Origin: an uncultured Clostridia bacterium
GTDB taxonomy: Bacteria > Bacillota > Clostridia > Christensenellales > Borkfalkiaceae
Assembly (NCBI GenBank): GCA_947597925.1
Contig: CANQFA010000013.1
Span: 1 to 37,002 of the forward strand
Direction: 5' to 3'
DNA length: 37,002 bases
Positions 7,669 through 16,799 of the stretch are shown piece by piece. Below the pieces are notes generated by a model. It did no database searches. It had not been told where the DNA came from and was given only the letters and a program-made list of their open reading frames with translations. Both the position numbers and the translations under genes were made by a program. Numbering within the stretch: position 1 is the first letter of the stretch; every line of letters begins with the position of its first letter.

Positions 7669-7923
7669 AACTTTAATCTTCAAAAAGAGGCGTTCTGCGA
7701 TCAAAGGACCTCATAGCAAAATCCAACCTGCTATTTTCGGACATGCTATGGGGACACGACAGTCGGATGATTCTAACACCTTTGTGTTACTTTTTCGCTT
7801 TTCGCCCAATTTTGCCCCACTTTGGGATCGCCGCGGCGCTCAAACGGCTCCCGGCAGAACCCTGAGAGACCATGAGCTCAAACGCATGAGCGCGCAGTAC
7901 TACTGCGGGCGGAGGGAACAGAC
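7669..7923 (+). repeat. Gap with right copy of the short repeat
   Basis: The repeat GTGTTACTTTTTCG...CGCCC-ATTTT lies at 7784-7813, matching 5442-5471, and CCCGGCAGAAC at 7850-7860 matches 5550-5560. Order is kept, but the distance between the two blocks differs (66 versus 108 bases). Composition returns to GC-rich from about 7820. The long open frame through here appears to be chance. Confidence 0.55.
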
Positions 7924-8137
7924 GATGCGCGAAGAGTTCTCCCGCCTCTACACGCTTTCTTACGACGAGCTCCCCTGCGACGAACAGGAGAAGAAGGCGC
8001 TCTACAACATTGCGAAAGAGCGGCTTTGTAAGTTCGAAGCAGAGATCCCCGCCTTCGAAAACTACTGTAAGAGGATGTGCGAAAAGACATGGCCGAAAAT
8101 CTTTACGAAGAGATCTTGGACGGGCCCTTGCTCGTAA
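7924..8137 (+). pseudogene. Small ORF, possibly a frameshifted gene remnant
   Basis: ATG at 7924 follows GGAGGGAACAGACG and gives about 70 residues (MREEFSRLYTLSYDELPCDE ... CKRMCEKTW). Near 8085-8137 the frame ends in a poor tail, while a second frame from ATG 8088 (MAENLYEEILDGPLLVKEG, stop near 8159) reads like natural protein. This suggests one small gene with a frameshift around 8080-8095, or two tiny overlapping genes. I do not recognise the family. It lies between the AT-rich cassette and the promoter at 8172. Confidence 0.4.
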
Positions 8138-8171
8138 AAGAGGGCGCGGAGGATCATTTGCAAAAAAGCTA

Positions 8172-8200
8172 TTGACAGAATCAATGATATATCGTATAAT
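8172..8200 (+). promoter_or_regulatory. Consensus promoter of the gene at 8229
   Basis: TTGACA (8172-8177), 17-base spacer, TATAAT (8195-8200): a full sigma-A consensus. GGAGGG follows, then ATG at 8229. Confidence 0.85.
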
Positions 8201-8228
8201 AAAATAAAATCTTGGAGGGTTCTTTCAA

Positions 8229-9302
8229 ATGAAGATCGAAATGGGTGAATCTTTGTTCTATTCATGGCTCCGCCATGTGAAGGAATGCTTGCTCGTGCAA
8301 AACAATTGGAAAGTTTCCCCTTCCTGGGGGCTGAAAGGACAGAGTGAGCTCGACCGTATGCTCACCGAGCTGAAGCATGACTTCGAAAACAACTATGGCC
8401 ACATCCTCTTCCAAGCTTCCGATCTCAATCAGATCCTCAAGCAGGGAGAGAGCGACGCAATCGGAATTTCCATGCAAAACGGAAAATCCATGCACTATGC
8501 GATCGATGTCGCGTTCCACGGGAAAGGGTTGAGCTATGGGAGCAAGGAAAAGACGGCCTGCAAAGTGATCGAAAAATGTATTCGGAACGCTTTCTGCCTG
8601 TATGGATTTTTCGAAGCGGAGGAGGCGGAGATCATCTTTGCGGCCCCCAAAATCGGAAGAGCGCTTTTGTATTTATTGATCCCTGCCGTCGATTATCTCA
8701 ATACATATTTCCAAAATGCGGGTTTGAAGTACACGTTCCGGCTCATCTACGGCGACGCTTTCTTTACGGAGGTGATCGACCCCATTCGCATCGTGAGCGA
8801 AGATGTTGAGGATACCGCCGAACTGTTTATGCGCGCCTATAAATTGCTCGATATGTTCAAACAGCAGAGCGGCCAACCGGGCAAAACCGCGGCAAAAGGA
8901 AGGGGCAAGAAAGGAAAACGCAGCGCGTCCATCGCCTCCGCTTCGCAAAATTCGGCCGTGGCGATCCCCTGCGCGACTGCCTATGACGCACTCAAAGTCG
9001 GGCAAATTGCCAGAACGATGCTCAAGAGAATGTTGGGGAGCGGGCTCGTTCCCGAAGCCGAACTCGAGGCAATGCAATCCTCGGCGGATAGCAAAACGAT
9101 CTTCGGGCTCAACTATCCCCTCCTCTCGAAAACGGGCGGAAAACATTATTACGCCGCGCCGATCCAAATAAACGGAGAGAAATATTATCTCTGTGACGAA
9201 TGGTATGCCGCCAACAAACAGCAGTTGATCGACTGGATCAAGGGTCATCCCGAGATCGAGGCATATGTCTATTCCCTCGACGCAGCGCAGGACGAAGAGT
9301 AA
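8229..9302 (+). CDS. Conserved protein of unknown function, nuclease-like features (357 aa)
   Basis: The ribosome site GGAGGG precedes ATG 8229. The N-terminus MKIEMGESLFYSWLRHVKEC and the segments GESDAIGIS, YAIDVAFHGKGLSYGS and AEIIFAAPKI are, from memory, typical of a protein common in gut Bacteroidota and Bacillota and usually annotated as hypothetical. Residues about 72-100 (E74, D76, D93) could be the acidic strand region of a PD-(D/E)XK-like fold, but the lysine is not clear, so nuclease activity is only a guess. Residues 210-235 are a basic linker (KGRGKKGKR). The C-terminal part (about 245-357) is a separate domain ending YYLCDEWYAANKQQLIDWI. It lies 19 bases before the DUF2779 gene in the same direction, so the two probably form an operon. 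Confidence 0.72.
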   Translation: MKIEMGESLFYSWLRHVKECLLVQNNWKVSPSWGLKGQSELDRMLTELKHDFENNYGHILFQASDLNQILKQGESDAIGISMQNGKSMHYAIDVAFHGKGLSYGSKEKTACKVIEKCIRNAFCLYGFFEAEEAEIIFAAPKIGRALLYLLIPAVDYLNTYFQNAGLKYTFRLIYGDAFFTEVIDPIRIVSEDVEDTAELFMRAYKLLDMFKQQSGQPGKTAAKGRGKKGKRSASIASASQNSAVAIPCATAYDALKVGQIARTMLKRMLGSGLVPEAELEAMQSSADSKTIFGLNYPLLSKTGGKHYYAAPIQINGEKYYLCDEWYAANKQQLIDWIKGHPEIEAYVYSLDAAQDEE

Positions 9303-9321
9303 CGATCACAGGAGAAAAATT

Positions 9322-10818
9322 ATGTTTTATTTCAGCAAATCCAAGTATTGCGATTTCAAGCAGTGTCCGAAAATTCCGTGGCTCAAGAAGTATAAACCCG
9401 AGGAATACGTCATCGACGCAGAGACGCAGGCGCGCTTTGCGGCGGGCAACGAGGTGGGCGATCTCGCGATGGGGCTCTTCGGGGAGTATGTGGAAGTGAC
9501 CTCCTTCAAGCCGGACGGCAGCCTTGACCTCAACAAAATGAAGGAGCTCACCAAGCAATTTCTTGCCGAGGGGCGGGAGGTCCTCTGCGAAGCGTCCTTC
9601 GACTACCAAGGCCTCTATTGCGCCGTAGATATCCTCAAAAAGAGCGGCGACGGCTACGATATCTATGAGGTCAAGAGCAGCACGTCGCCCGATCACGACG
9701 TCTATACCGTGGATACTTCCTACCAGACGTACGTCCTCAGAAAGTGCGGCGTGAAGGTGAACAAGGTCTTTCTCGTGACCATCGACACCGACTACGTCTT
9801 TGACGGCACGCTCGATCTACAAAAGTTCTTCAAGATCACCGAGATCACCGCCCGCGTGGAGGCCGAGATCGGCGCGGTGGAGCAGACGCTCAAAGAGGCG
9901 GAGAAGGTGATGGCCTCCCCGAACGAGCCCGCTATCGATCTCTCCGAATCGTGCAACGCCCCCTACCCCTGCGCCTTCTTCGGCTACTGCACGCGGAATT
10001 TGCCCTCGCCGTCCGTCTTTCAGCTCTATCGCCTCGCCTACGAGAAGAAGCTCGCGCTGTACCGAAGCGGGATCCACAGCTATGAGGACGTCTTGCGCGG
10101 CGGGGTCAGCCTCAACGAGATCCGCCGCCGGCAGGTGGAATACGCGCTCGCGGACAAGGGCACGCACATCGACAAACAGGGCATCGGGGCATTCCTCAAA
10201 ACGCTCACCTTCCCCCTCTATTTCCTCGACTTCGAGACGGTGCAGCCCATCATTCCGCGGTACGTCGGCACGCGTCCCTATCAACAGATCCCCGTGCAAT
10301 ATTCACTCCATATTTTGAGGGAACCGGACGGCGCGCTCGAGCACAGAGAGTTTTTGGGACGCGCGGAGGAGGACCCCCGCCGCGCGCTTGCGGAGCAGCT
10401 CGTATACGACATTCCCGAAGGCGTCTGCGTGCTCGCCTATAACAAGGCGTTTGAATGCACGCGCATAAAGGAGCTCGCCAAGGCCTTCCCCGACCTCGCC
10501 GCGCACCTCTTTGCAATCGAGAAAAATATCAAGGATCTCTTGGACCCCTTCCGCAGCGGATACTACTACAACCGCGACATGGGTGGCTCGTTTTCCATCA
10601 AGAGCGTGCTCCCCGCTATCTATCCCGACGATCCCGACCTCGATTATCACAACTTGGAGGGCGTCCATAACGGCAGCGAAGCGATGGACCTCTTTCCGCG
10701 GCTCAAAGATATGCCCGCGGACGAACGGGCAAAGGCGGAACACGATCTTTTGAAATATTGCGAACTCGATACCTTCGCCATGGTGAAGGTATATGAGGAA
10801 CTCAAGCGCGTCGGGTAA
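9322..10818 (+). CDS. DUF2779 protein: Cas4-like nuclease plus DEDD exonuclease domain (498 aa)
   Basis: The start at 9322 follows AGGAGAAAAATT. The N-terminal half (1-235) is Cas4-like: Cys in KYCDFKQCPK near residue 10, nuclease motif segments AVDILKKSGDGYDIYEVKSS (D and E-x-K), and a closing Cys cluster CNAPYPCAFFGYC that fits the iron-sulfur site of this group. The C-terminal half (about 300-498) shows YFLDFETVQP (D-x-E), LAYNKAFECTRIKEL and LLKYCELDTFAMVKVYEEL (Y/H-x-x-x-D), the three acidic motifs of an RNase T-like DEDD exonuclease. This arrangement is the DUF2779 family. Two nuclease domains in one chain suggest DNA processing or defence; the target is unknown. It ends just before the terminator at 10841. 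Confidence 0.85.
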   Translation: MFYFSKSKYCDFKQCPKIPWLKKYKPEEYVIDAETQARFAAGNEVGDLAMGLFGEYVEVTSFKPDGSLDLNKMKELTKQFLAEGREVLCEASFDYQGLYCAVDILKKSGDGYDIYEVKSSTSPDHDVYTVDTSYQTYVLRKCGVKVNKVFLVTIDTDYVFDGTLDLQKFFKITEITARVEAEIGAVEQTLKEAEKVMASPNEPAIDLSESCNAPYPCAFFGYCTRNLPSPSVFQLYRLAYEKKLALYRSGIHSYEDVLRGGVSLNEIRRRQVEYALADKGTHIDKQGIGAFLKTLTFPLYFLDFETVQPIIPRYVGTRPYQQIPVQYSLHILREPDGALEHREFLGRAEEDPRRALAEQLVYDIPEGVCVLAYNKAFECTRIKELAKAFPDLAAHLFAIEKNIKDLLDPFRSGYYYNRDMGGSFSIKSVLPAIYPDDPDLDYHNLEGVHNGSEAMDLFPRLKDMPADERAKAEHDLLKYCELDTFAMVKVYEELKRVG

Positions 10819-10840
10819 ACCCAAACCCCTATCCAATGCG

Positions 10841-10874
10841 AAAAGGGAAGTTTCACTTGGAAACTTCCCTTTTT
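10841..10874 (+). terminator. Strong, bidirectional hairpin terminator
   Basis: Perfect 14-bp stem AAAAGGGAAGTTTC, loop ACTTG, then the complementary arm and a T run. A-rich on the other side, so it can also end the convergent minus-strand gene at 10927. Confidence 0.9.
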
Positions 10875-10926
10875 CTTGATAATTTCTCACAATATCGAAT
10901 GCTTCCGCAAGGCTTTCGGGGGCGCG

Positions 10927-13900
10927 TCAGTTTTTGCGGCGGAGGAAGAGCGCGGCGGCAAGCGCGACGAGGAGGACGGCCGCAAAGGCGAAGCTGCCGT
11001 AGCCGAGTGCGCTCGAGAAGCAACCCTTGCTCTCGACCTCAAGTTTTCCGCCGCCCGAGGGCTTCTGCTCGGAGGGATTCTGTTCGGAAGGGTTCTGCTC
11101 GCCGCCGGAGGGGTTCTGTTCCGAGGGATCCTGCTCCCCGCCGGAGGGGTTCTGTTCCCCATCGGAAGGATTCTGCTCGGAAGGGTTCTGTTCCCCGCTG
11201 GAGGGGTTCTGTTCTCCGCCCGAGGGGTTCTGTTCGGAGGGATCCTGCTCCCCGCCCGAGGGATCTTGGGCCGAGGTGACGGTGACGAGGCATTCCGCGC
11301 TCGTCAGGCGGTCGGCGCCGCGGCAGGCATAGACGACGATCTTGGCCGAGCCGGCGGCAAGGGCAATTACGCGGCCCTCCGAAACCGTCGCCACGGCGGG
11401 GTCGCTCGATTCCCAAAGAAGGGTGTAGAAGGAGTCGTCCACGGTGGAGGCGGTGAGGGTGACGGGCTCGGTGACGCCGAGGAGGAAGGTGAGCTGCGAC
11501 GCGGAGAGGGTCAGCGCCGGGTCGATGGCGGTGACGATGTTGATGACGATGTCCTCCGTGATCTCGACTTCGATCTTGCCCTCTTCATCGAAGTTGACAT
11601 TGACGAAGTCGTCCTGCTCCGTGTAGAGGCCCTCCTCGTTGATGGCGAGCGTCTTGCGGCCGATTTGATAGCTGTTGAAGTGGTAGCCGGCGGGAAGATT
11701 TTGAGGCTCGTGCAGGGTGAGGACGGAGCCGTACGTCATGGTCTGCGTGCGCACATCCTCCGCGCTGTCGTTGTACTTATAGGTGACGGTGTACTCGTTG
11801 GGCTCGATGTTGACGAGGATGCCATAGAACCATGCGCTCGCGTTCTCGATGCGGAATCCCTCGATCTCCTCGCGGGAAGTAAATTCCGCGATCGTGCCGT
11901 CTTCGGTGGCGAGTTGGATCTGGGTGATATGGTAGCCGTAGGGAATATTTGCGATGGAGATGGTGTAGTCGTCGCCCGGCCGCACGAGGTCCATCGGGGT
12001 GGTGACGCCGTCATAGACCTTCTGTCCGCCATTCGTCATATAGGTATAGAAGATGGTGATGGGCTGTTCGGTGACGATGGCATAGAGGTCGAGATTGCTC
12101 GTAACGGTGAGTTTGGAGAAGTCGATCTCCTCCCCCGTCGCCGCGTTGCGATAGCCGTCGATCGTGCCGTTTTCGGGGACGTAGTCCTTGGGGGCGTCCT
12201 TCCACCGCACGAACACGATGGGCTCGCCATAGGTATAGTAATACGTCGCGATGAGGTGATCCTCTGAGGCGGCAACGGCGTAGGTGGCCGCACTCTCGCT
12301 TGCATAGGGGCGGATATAGTAGTTGACGACGAGTTTATCGGTGAGCTCGGCCTCGAAGGTCATGTCGCCCGTCACCTCCACGGAGGCGAAGGGGAGATAG
12401 GAGGTGTTGCTGCCCTTCAAGGTCCAGCCCTTGAGGTCGTATTTGCGGAAGGCGGGGTTGCGCGCTTCGTCGAGCTTGGGCAGGGAGATGACCTCGCCGG
12501 GGATGATATAGAGCTTCTCCTCTTCGAGATCTTCGCGGGGGTAGGCGTACGTCACCACGGCCTTATCCTTGACGTCTGCCGTAAAGACGGTGTCCGCTTG
12601 GGCGACGCAGACGGTGCCCGGCTCGTAGGTATTTGTCCCGTCCGACCAAGACAGCATGTACTTGGTGTCGTTTTCAAACGCCAAGGGCAGCGTGAAGGTG
12701 CGGCCGACGATATACTTGTTGGAGACAGTTTTCTCGCCCGCCTCGAAGGTGATATTCACCGTTCGGAGCGCAAAGACGAGGGCATTTTGGGTATCGTCGA
12801 AGGCGATGCTCCCCCCTTCGACCGCGAAGCCGGCTTCGTCGCCCAATTTCCCCTTGAACCCGTTGGCCGAGATGAATGCCCCGCCGACTTCCTCGCGATC
12901 GGTTTGGACATAGACGTCCTTTCCGGTGGGGAAGGCGGTCTTTGCGGTGAGGGCCGCGATCTTGCTGAGGAAGATCTTGCCCTGCCAAGCGCCGCCCTGC
13001 AGGGTGAAGTTGCCCTCGGCAAAGTTGATGACCTCGCGGCATGCGGCGTTCTCTTTGAGGGTGAGCCCCAACGTGCTGTTGCTGCGAAGGTACAGCGCCG
13101 CGCCCGCTTCGCACTCCGTCCCCTCGATCGTCGTATCCACGAGGGAGAGGTCGTTCCAATTCATGTTGTTCGTCCATCCCTTGCGGGCGAGATAGACGGC
13201 GCCGCCCTCTTCTGAGGCGCGGTTGCCTTTCATGGTGATGCGCTTGCCGTCGAAGAGATCGGAATCGAAATACAGCGCGCCGCCGCGGGCCGCCGCGTTG
13301 TTTGTGAAGGTGAGATCCTCGGCGTAAATTTTGGCGTACCAATTGACGACGGCCATGCCGCCGCCGACGGGCGTCACGTTATTGAGGCCACCCATGTCCG
13401 CAACATTGCTTTCGAAATTGCATTTTTTGAACGTGACGGCGACGTTGCCGACATACACCGCGCCGCCCTCCACGGCATGATTTTCTCGGAAGGTGCACCC
13501 TTCGATGACGACGCCCTGCCGCGTGCAGCAGATGGCGCCGCCATAGTAGGCGGAGTTGTTTTCGAAGCGGGAGTCTTTGAGGGTCACGGCCACATTTTCG
13601 CCTTCGGGGACGGCGTCGATCGCGCCGCCGCCCTTCTTGGCGTTGTAGCGGATGTGGTTATTGCGCAGCACGCAGTGGGAGATCTCGAGGTTGCCGAGGG
13701 TGCGCACCAGCGAGCTATCCTGTTCGTAGCCGAGGCCGTCGACGGTGAGTTCGGCGCCGCTCTGCCCCTGCAGGATGAGCTTGGCGCCCTGCTCCACGGT
13801 GAACATCACACCCGCGCCGCCGCGGGAGAGGGTGTGCGGCTTCCCGTCCGTGGCGATGGTGAGCGTCTTGCCCGACTCTACGGTCATGCCGCCCATGTAG

Positions 13901-16662
13901 CAATCCGCAAGCAGCACGACGGTATCCCCCGACTTGGCCGCTTCGAAGGCGTCGTAGAGCGAGGTATATTGGGTATTTCCGATCCGGCACACCGGCGCAA
14001 GCTCTTTGAGCGCGACTTCTGCGCTACGCGCCGAGCTCGTGAGCGCGCGGTCGTAAGCGACGACGGAATAGACGGGAAGATAGTCTTTTCCATATACGGT
14101 GGAATCGAGGAACACGCTGTCGGAGGTGAAGGCGATGACCTTGGCGTCTTTGCCCGTCCCCTCCCAGATCTCAAAGCCGAGGTGGGAGGCGTCGTTCATC
14201 TTTTCCGAGCGCAGCAGCAGGCTATACCCCGTGCTGCCCTTGGTGACGGCCTCGATCCACGCCTTGCCCTTGCCGCCATAGATCTCCGTGGGGACCTCTT
14301 TATCCTCATGGCGTGCCCACCACTCGGCGGCGTCGAGATACCAGATCTTGGGCTCGTAGCCCTCCCGTTTGAATTCTCCCCTCTTCACGGCCTCCTCCAT
14401 GAGTTGCAGGAAGGAGGGAGAGGCCGTCTTGACGGAGAACACCGGGTCGTTGGCGGAGAGGTTATAGCCCCACCGCTCGAAGTAGTAGGAGAGATCGTAG
14501 CCCATCGAGATGGAGGAGAGGAGCACCTGCTTCTCGGTGGCGTTGATCGTGGCGAAGTCCTTTTCGAGGGAGCCGTCCGCATTGCGGTGCGCGTGGTAGA
14601 TATCGTAATACCGATAGAGGTTCTCGAGGCGGGGCCACCAGCTGTTTGAGAAGCTCTCGAGGAGCCACCAGAAGATGAAGTTGCCGCGATTGGTATTCCA
14701 ATAGGAGGGCTCTTCACGGACGTCGGGCGAGAGCGCCGCCGTCGTCTTGGCGAAGTCGCCGCGCGTTGCGACGCGCGTCAAGACCGTCTCATCGTATTTG
14801 GAGAGCATGTTGTTGGAGCACTCGCTCACCGTGCGCTCCCCGATATCCATCATGTGGCCGAGCTCGTGCGTATACCCCCAGCCGAAGGAGAGGCCGGTGA
14901 GCGCGCCCCCTTCCCAGCTCACCTGAATACCCACGTGCTCGGTGTAGGCATAGGCGGCGCCGAAGGGCTGCATGAGGCGGATGTTGCAGTTGAGCCACTG
15001 CGCGCGGGGATCGTATTTGCCGCGAAGGAGTTCCGCGGAGGGATCGTCCTTTTCGAGGATGACGCCGTCCGAGCGCAGGAGGGCCTTGATGTAGTCGTCC
15101 CAATTCGTACAAGTTTCCTGCGGATGATACTGCAACTCGTTGAAATAACGATTTGCCGACGTGGCGCGCACGGTGATCATGATGTTGTCGCTCACGATCT
15201 CGGTGACGTCCACCACTTTATAGTCGCGCGGGGCGAGCGTATAGTCGGCGTTTTGCGCGTCGGTCTCCGCCCTGTCCTTCTCGACGGCCTTAGCATACTC
15301 GGCAACGCGCTGCTGATACAGCCCCTCGTCGCCGCCCTTGCGGAAGATGGGAATGAGCGTGCCGCCCTCGAAGTAAACCTTGACGGCGTCTGACTGCACC
15401 TTCTCGGTGCGGGTGGGCGTCTCCTTGCGGAGCTGTTCGCTGATGTAGGGGTTGGTGAGGTAGATGGGTCCGCCCGCCGGGAGGGGCATGCCATCGTTCG
15501 TCGTGAAGCCGGGCTGCAAGTAGCTGCCGGGGCGGATGATGTTCTTGCCGAGCGAGAGCTTGTATTCCCCGCTCTTCCAGCTCGACCATGCCCCCCAGAA
15601 CTGCGTCACGACGAGATTGGGAAGCGGGTCGCCGGGCTTGCCGTTTACGTAGACGATGAGCTCCTCGCCGGGCGCGACGCTCACCCCCGTGGCCTGCCGG
15701 TTGGTGCCGAACCACGCCATCTTGAGGGTACTGCGGGCGTACCCCGCCACGTCGCCGCGGCGCTCAAGCACATTCTCGCTCCCCGGCGCCGTTGCCATCT
15801 CGCGGCGGGCGTCGTATTGCACCGTGCCGGCGAGGACTTGCTCGGCGCGGTTGAGAAGATACGAGAGCTCCGTCTCATAGGAGGCGTAGCCCTTCACGCG
15901 ATCGCGAAGGGAATCGAGATCGGCTTTTTTGAGGTTGGAATTTGCGAGGTGCAGTTGATTGTAGTCGGAAAAGAGGGCCTGCACCTCCTTCACCGCGTTG
16001 CTCTCGGGCTGGAGGAACACGATCTCGCTCGCCGCCGCGCAGTGCAGGTGCCCCGTGTGCACGGCAAGCCATTCGAGCTTGACGGCGCGGGCCTTCACGG
16101 CGCTACGGAAGGTGATGAGGTTGGCGCTCGTATCGCTCGTCTGCTCCACGGTGAGCTCGGAGATGACGGAATACGCCGCACCGCTCCCTGCGTCGGCGGG
16201 GAGGTAGGAGATGCGCGCCTTGGTGAAACTGCCGCGGTTATACCAGCTACAGTCCGCCTGATAGAGGATGCGGTCGATCTCCGCGGGCGTTTGGAAGGTG
16301 ACGGTGACGCTGTTGATCGTCGTCTCGTCGCCCGCCTTCCACGTGAGGGCAGACCGCCAGATGGAGCCGAAATTGCGGTCGAAGGCATAGGAGAGGGGCG
16401 CGCCGCTCTGTTCTCCGCCGTTGTTCTCATAGGAGAGCTTGGAGGTCGGCACGCTGTAGATCTCCAAATAGGAGTTGTTGAGCAACGTCGCCGTCTTGGG
16501 ATTTTCCGACGTGAGCCGCTCGAAGGTGACGCTATCCGTCTCCACTTTGTAGACGGCGGCCTGCGCGGAGATCCCCCCTGCGCAGAGCACAAAAAGCGCC
16601 GCAGCAAACACGGCTGCAGCCAATGTGAAAAGGAGCACGACAAGTTTCTTTCTGTAAGCCAT
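10927..16662 (-). CDS. Giant surface M60-type (enhancin-like) metalloprotease with beta-helix stalk (1911 aa)
   Basis: The start is set at 16662 after GGGGAGATCGTT; the longer frame to 16707 would overlap the promoter. Signal peptide: residues 1-35. A discoidin-like carbohydrate-binding region lies at about 60-220. The M60 gluzincin domain (about 300-720) carries HELGH (H599, E600, H603) and the downstream Glu614, matching HExGH-x(8-24)-E. Members of this family cleave mucin-type glycoproteins. Residues about 890-1250 are a right-handed beta-helix with repeated N-x-A ... GGA-I/V/L-Y/C units. InlB/Flg_new-like repeats follow, then a Big_2 Ig-like domain (about 1715-1795, WESSDPAVATVSEG), a PSGGEQ-type linker, and a C-terminal anchor: SKGCFSS, a hydrophobic helix, RRKN. 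No LPXTG is present. Likely a secreted, surface-held protease acting on host glycans; the substrate is inferred from the family. Confidence 0.85.
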   Translation of the reverse strand: MAYRKKLVVLLFTLAAAVFAAALFVLCAGGISAQAAVYKVETDSVTFERLTSENPKTATLLNNSYLEIYSVPTSKLSYENNGGEQSGAPLSYAFDRNFGSIWRSALTWKAGDETTINSVTVTFQTPAEIDRILYQADCSWYNRGSFTKARISYLPADAGSGAAYSVISELTVEQTSDTSANLITFRSAVKARAVKLEWLAVHTGHLHCAAASEIVFLQPESNAVKEVQALFSDYNQLHLANSNLKKADLDSLRDRVKGYASYETELSYLLNRAEQVLAGTVQYDARREMATAPGSENVLERRGDVAGYARSTLKMAWFGTNRQATGVSVAPGEELIVYVNGKPGDPLPNLVVTQFWGAWSSWKSGEYKLSLGKNIIRPGSYLQPGFTTNDGMPLPAGGPIYLTNPYISEQLRKETPTRTEKVQSDAVKVYFEGGTLIPIFRKGGDEGLYQQRVAEYAKAVEKDRAETDAQNADYTLAPRDYKVVDVTEIVSDNIMITVRATSANRYFNELQYHPQETCTNWDDYIKALLRSDGVILEKDDPSAELLRGKYDPRAQWLNCNIRLMQPFGAAYAYTEHVGIQVSWEGGALTGLSFGWGYTHELGHMMDIGERTVSECSNNMLSKYDETVLTRVATRGDFAKTTAALSPDVREEPSYWNTNRGNFIFWWLLESFSNSWWPRLENLYRYYDIYHAHRNADGSLEKDFATINATEKQVLLSSISMGYDLSYYFERWGYNLSANDPVFSVKTASPSFLQLMEEAVKRGEFKREGYEPKIWYLDAAEWWARHEDKEVPTEIYGGKGKAWIEAVTKGSTGYSLLLRSEKMNDASHLGFEIWEGTGKDAKVIAFTSDSVFLDSTVYGKDYLPVYSVVAYDRALTSSARSAEVALKELAPVCRIGNTQYTSLYDAFEAAKSGDTVVLLADCYMGGMTVESGKTLTIATDGKPHTLSRGGAGVMFTVEQGAKLILQGQSGAELTVDGLGYEQDSSLVRTLGNLEISHCVLRNNHIRYNAKKGGGAIDAVPEGENVAVTLKDSRFENNSAYYGGAICCTRQGVVIEGCTFRENHAVEGGAVYVGNVAVTFKKCNFESNVADMGGLNNVTPVGGGMAVVNWYAKIYAEDLTFTNNAAARGGALYFDSDLFDGKRITMKGNRASEEGGAVYLARKGWTNNMNWNDLSLVDTTIEGTECEAGAALYLRSNSTLGLTLKENAACREVINFAEGNFTLQGGAWQGKIFLSKIAALTAKTAFPTGKDVYVQTDREEVGGAFISANGFKGKLGDEAGFAVEGGSIAFDDTQNALVFALRTVNITFEAGEKTVSNKYIVGRTFTLPLAFENDTKYMLSWSDGTNTYEPGTVCVAQADTVFTADVKDKAVVTYAYPREDLEEEKLYIIPGEVISLPKLDEARNPAFRKYDLKGWTLKGSNTSYLPFASVEVTGDMTFEAELTDKLVVNYYIRPYASESAATYAVAASEDHLIATYYYTYGEPIVFVRWKDAPKDYVPENGTIDGYRNAATGEEIDFSKLTVTSNLDLYAIVTEQPITIFYTYMTNGGQKVYDGVTTPMDLVRPGDDYTISIANIPYGYHITQIQLATEDGTIAEFTSREEIEGFRIENASAWFYGILVNIEPNEYTVTYKYNDSAEDVRTQTMTYGSVLTLHEPQNLPAGYHFNSYQIGRKTLAINEEGLYTEQDDFVNVNFDEEGKIEVEITEDIVINIVTAIDPALTLSASQLTFLLGVTEPVTLTASTVDDSFYTLLWESSDPAVATVSEGRVIALAAGSAKIVVYACRGADRLTSAECLVTVTSAQDPSGGEQDPSEQNPSGGEQNPSSGEQNPSEQNPSDGEQNPSGGEQDPSEQNPSGGEQNPSEQNPSEQKPSGGGKLEVESKGCFSSALGYGSFAFAAVLLVALAAALFLRRKN
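11050..11270 (-). repeat. DNA repeat encoding the PSGGEQ/NPSEQ linker
   Basis: About ten to twelve short units coding for QNPSGGE, QDPSE and QNPSE in mixed order. This is a slippage-prone array forming the wall-spanning linker of the protease. Unit number is likely to vary among strains. Confidence 0.85.
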
Positions 16663-16705
16663 AACGATCTCCCCGGTTGATGGAAATTTCTCCATTTTCC
16701 GCCTC

Positions 16706-16735
16706 ATTCTATCATATGTCGCGCGCGCTTGTCAA
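16706..16735 (-). promoter_or_regulatory. Promoter of the M60 protease gene
   Basis: Minus strand: TTGACA (16735-16730), 18-base spacer, TAGAAT (16711-16706). The spacer has an alternating GC run (GCGCGCGCG). The leader is about 37 bases. Confidence 0.75.
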
Positions 16736-16799
16736 GCCCCTTTTTTTACTCAATTTTTCTATCTGTACGCCGCCCCCGGCGGCCGGTCTTTCGCCCCTT

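Noticed and set aside
11050..11270. CRISPR-like repeat array
   Set aside because: Short in-frame units with no unique spacers; they encode a Pro/Ser/Gly linker.
10876..12267. Plus-strand open frame opposite the end of the M60 protease
   Set aside because: Repetitive Gly/Leu-rich product caused by the PSGGEQ-coding repeat read backwards; no start signal.
13477..14649. Plus-strand open frame opposite the beta-helix region
   Set aside because: Shadow of the GC-rich protease gene; no ribosome site or known motif.
16743..16799. GC hairpin after the ArsR gene as a terminator
   Set aside because: The stem GGCCGCC/GGCGGC-type is strong, but no T run follows on the relevant strand.
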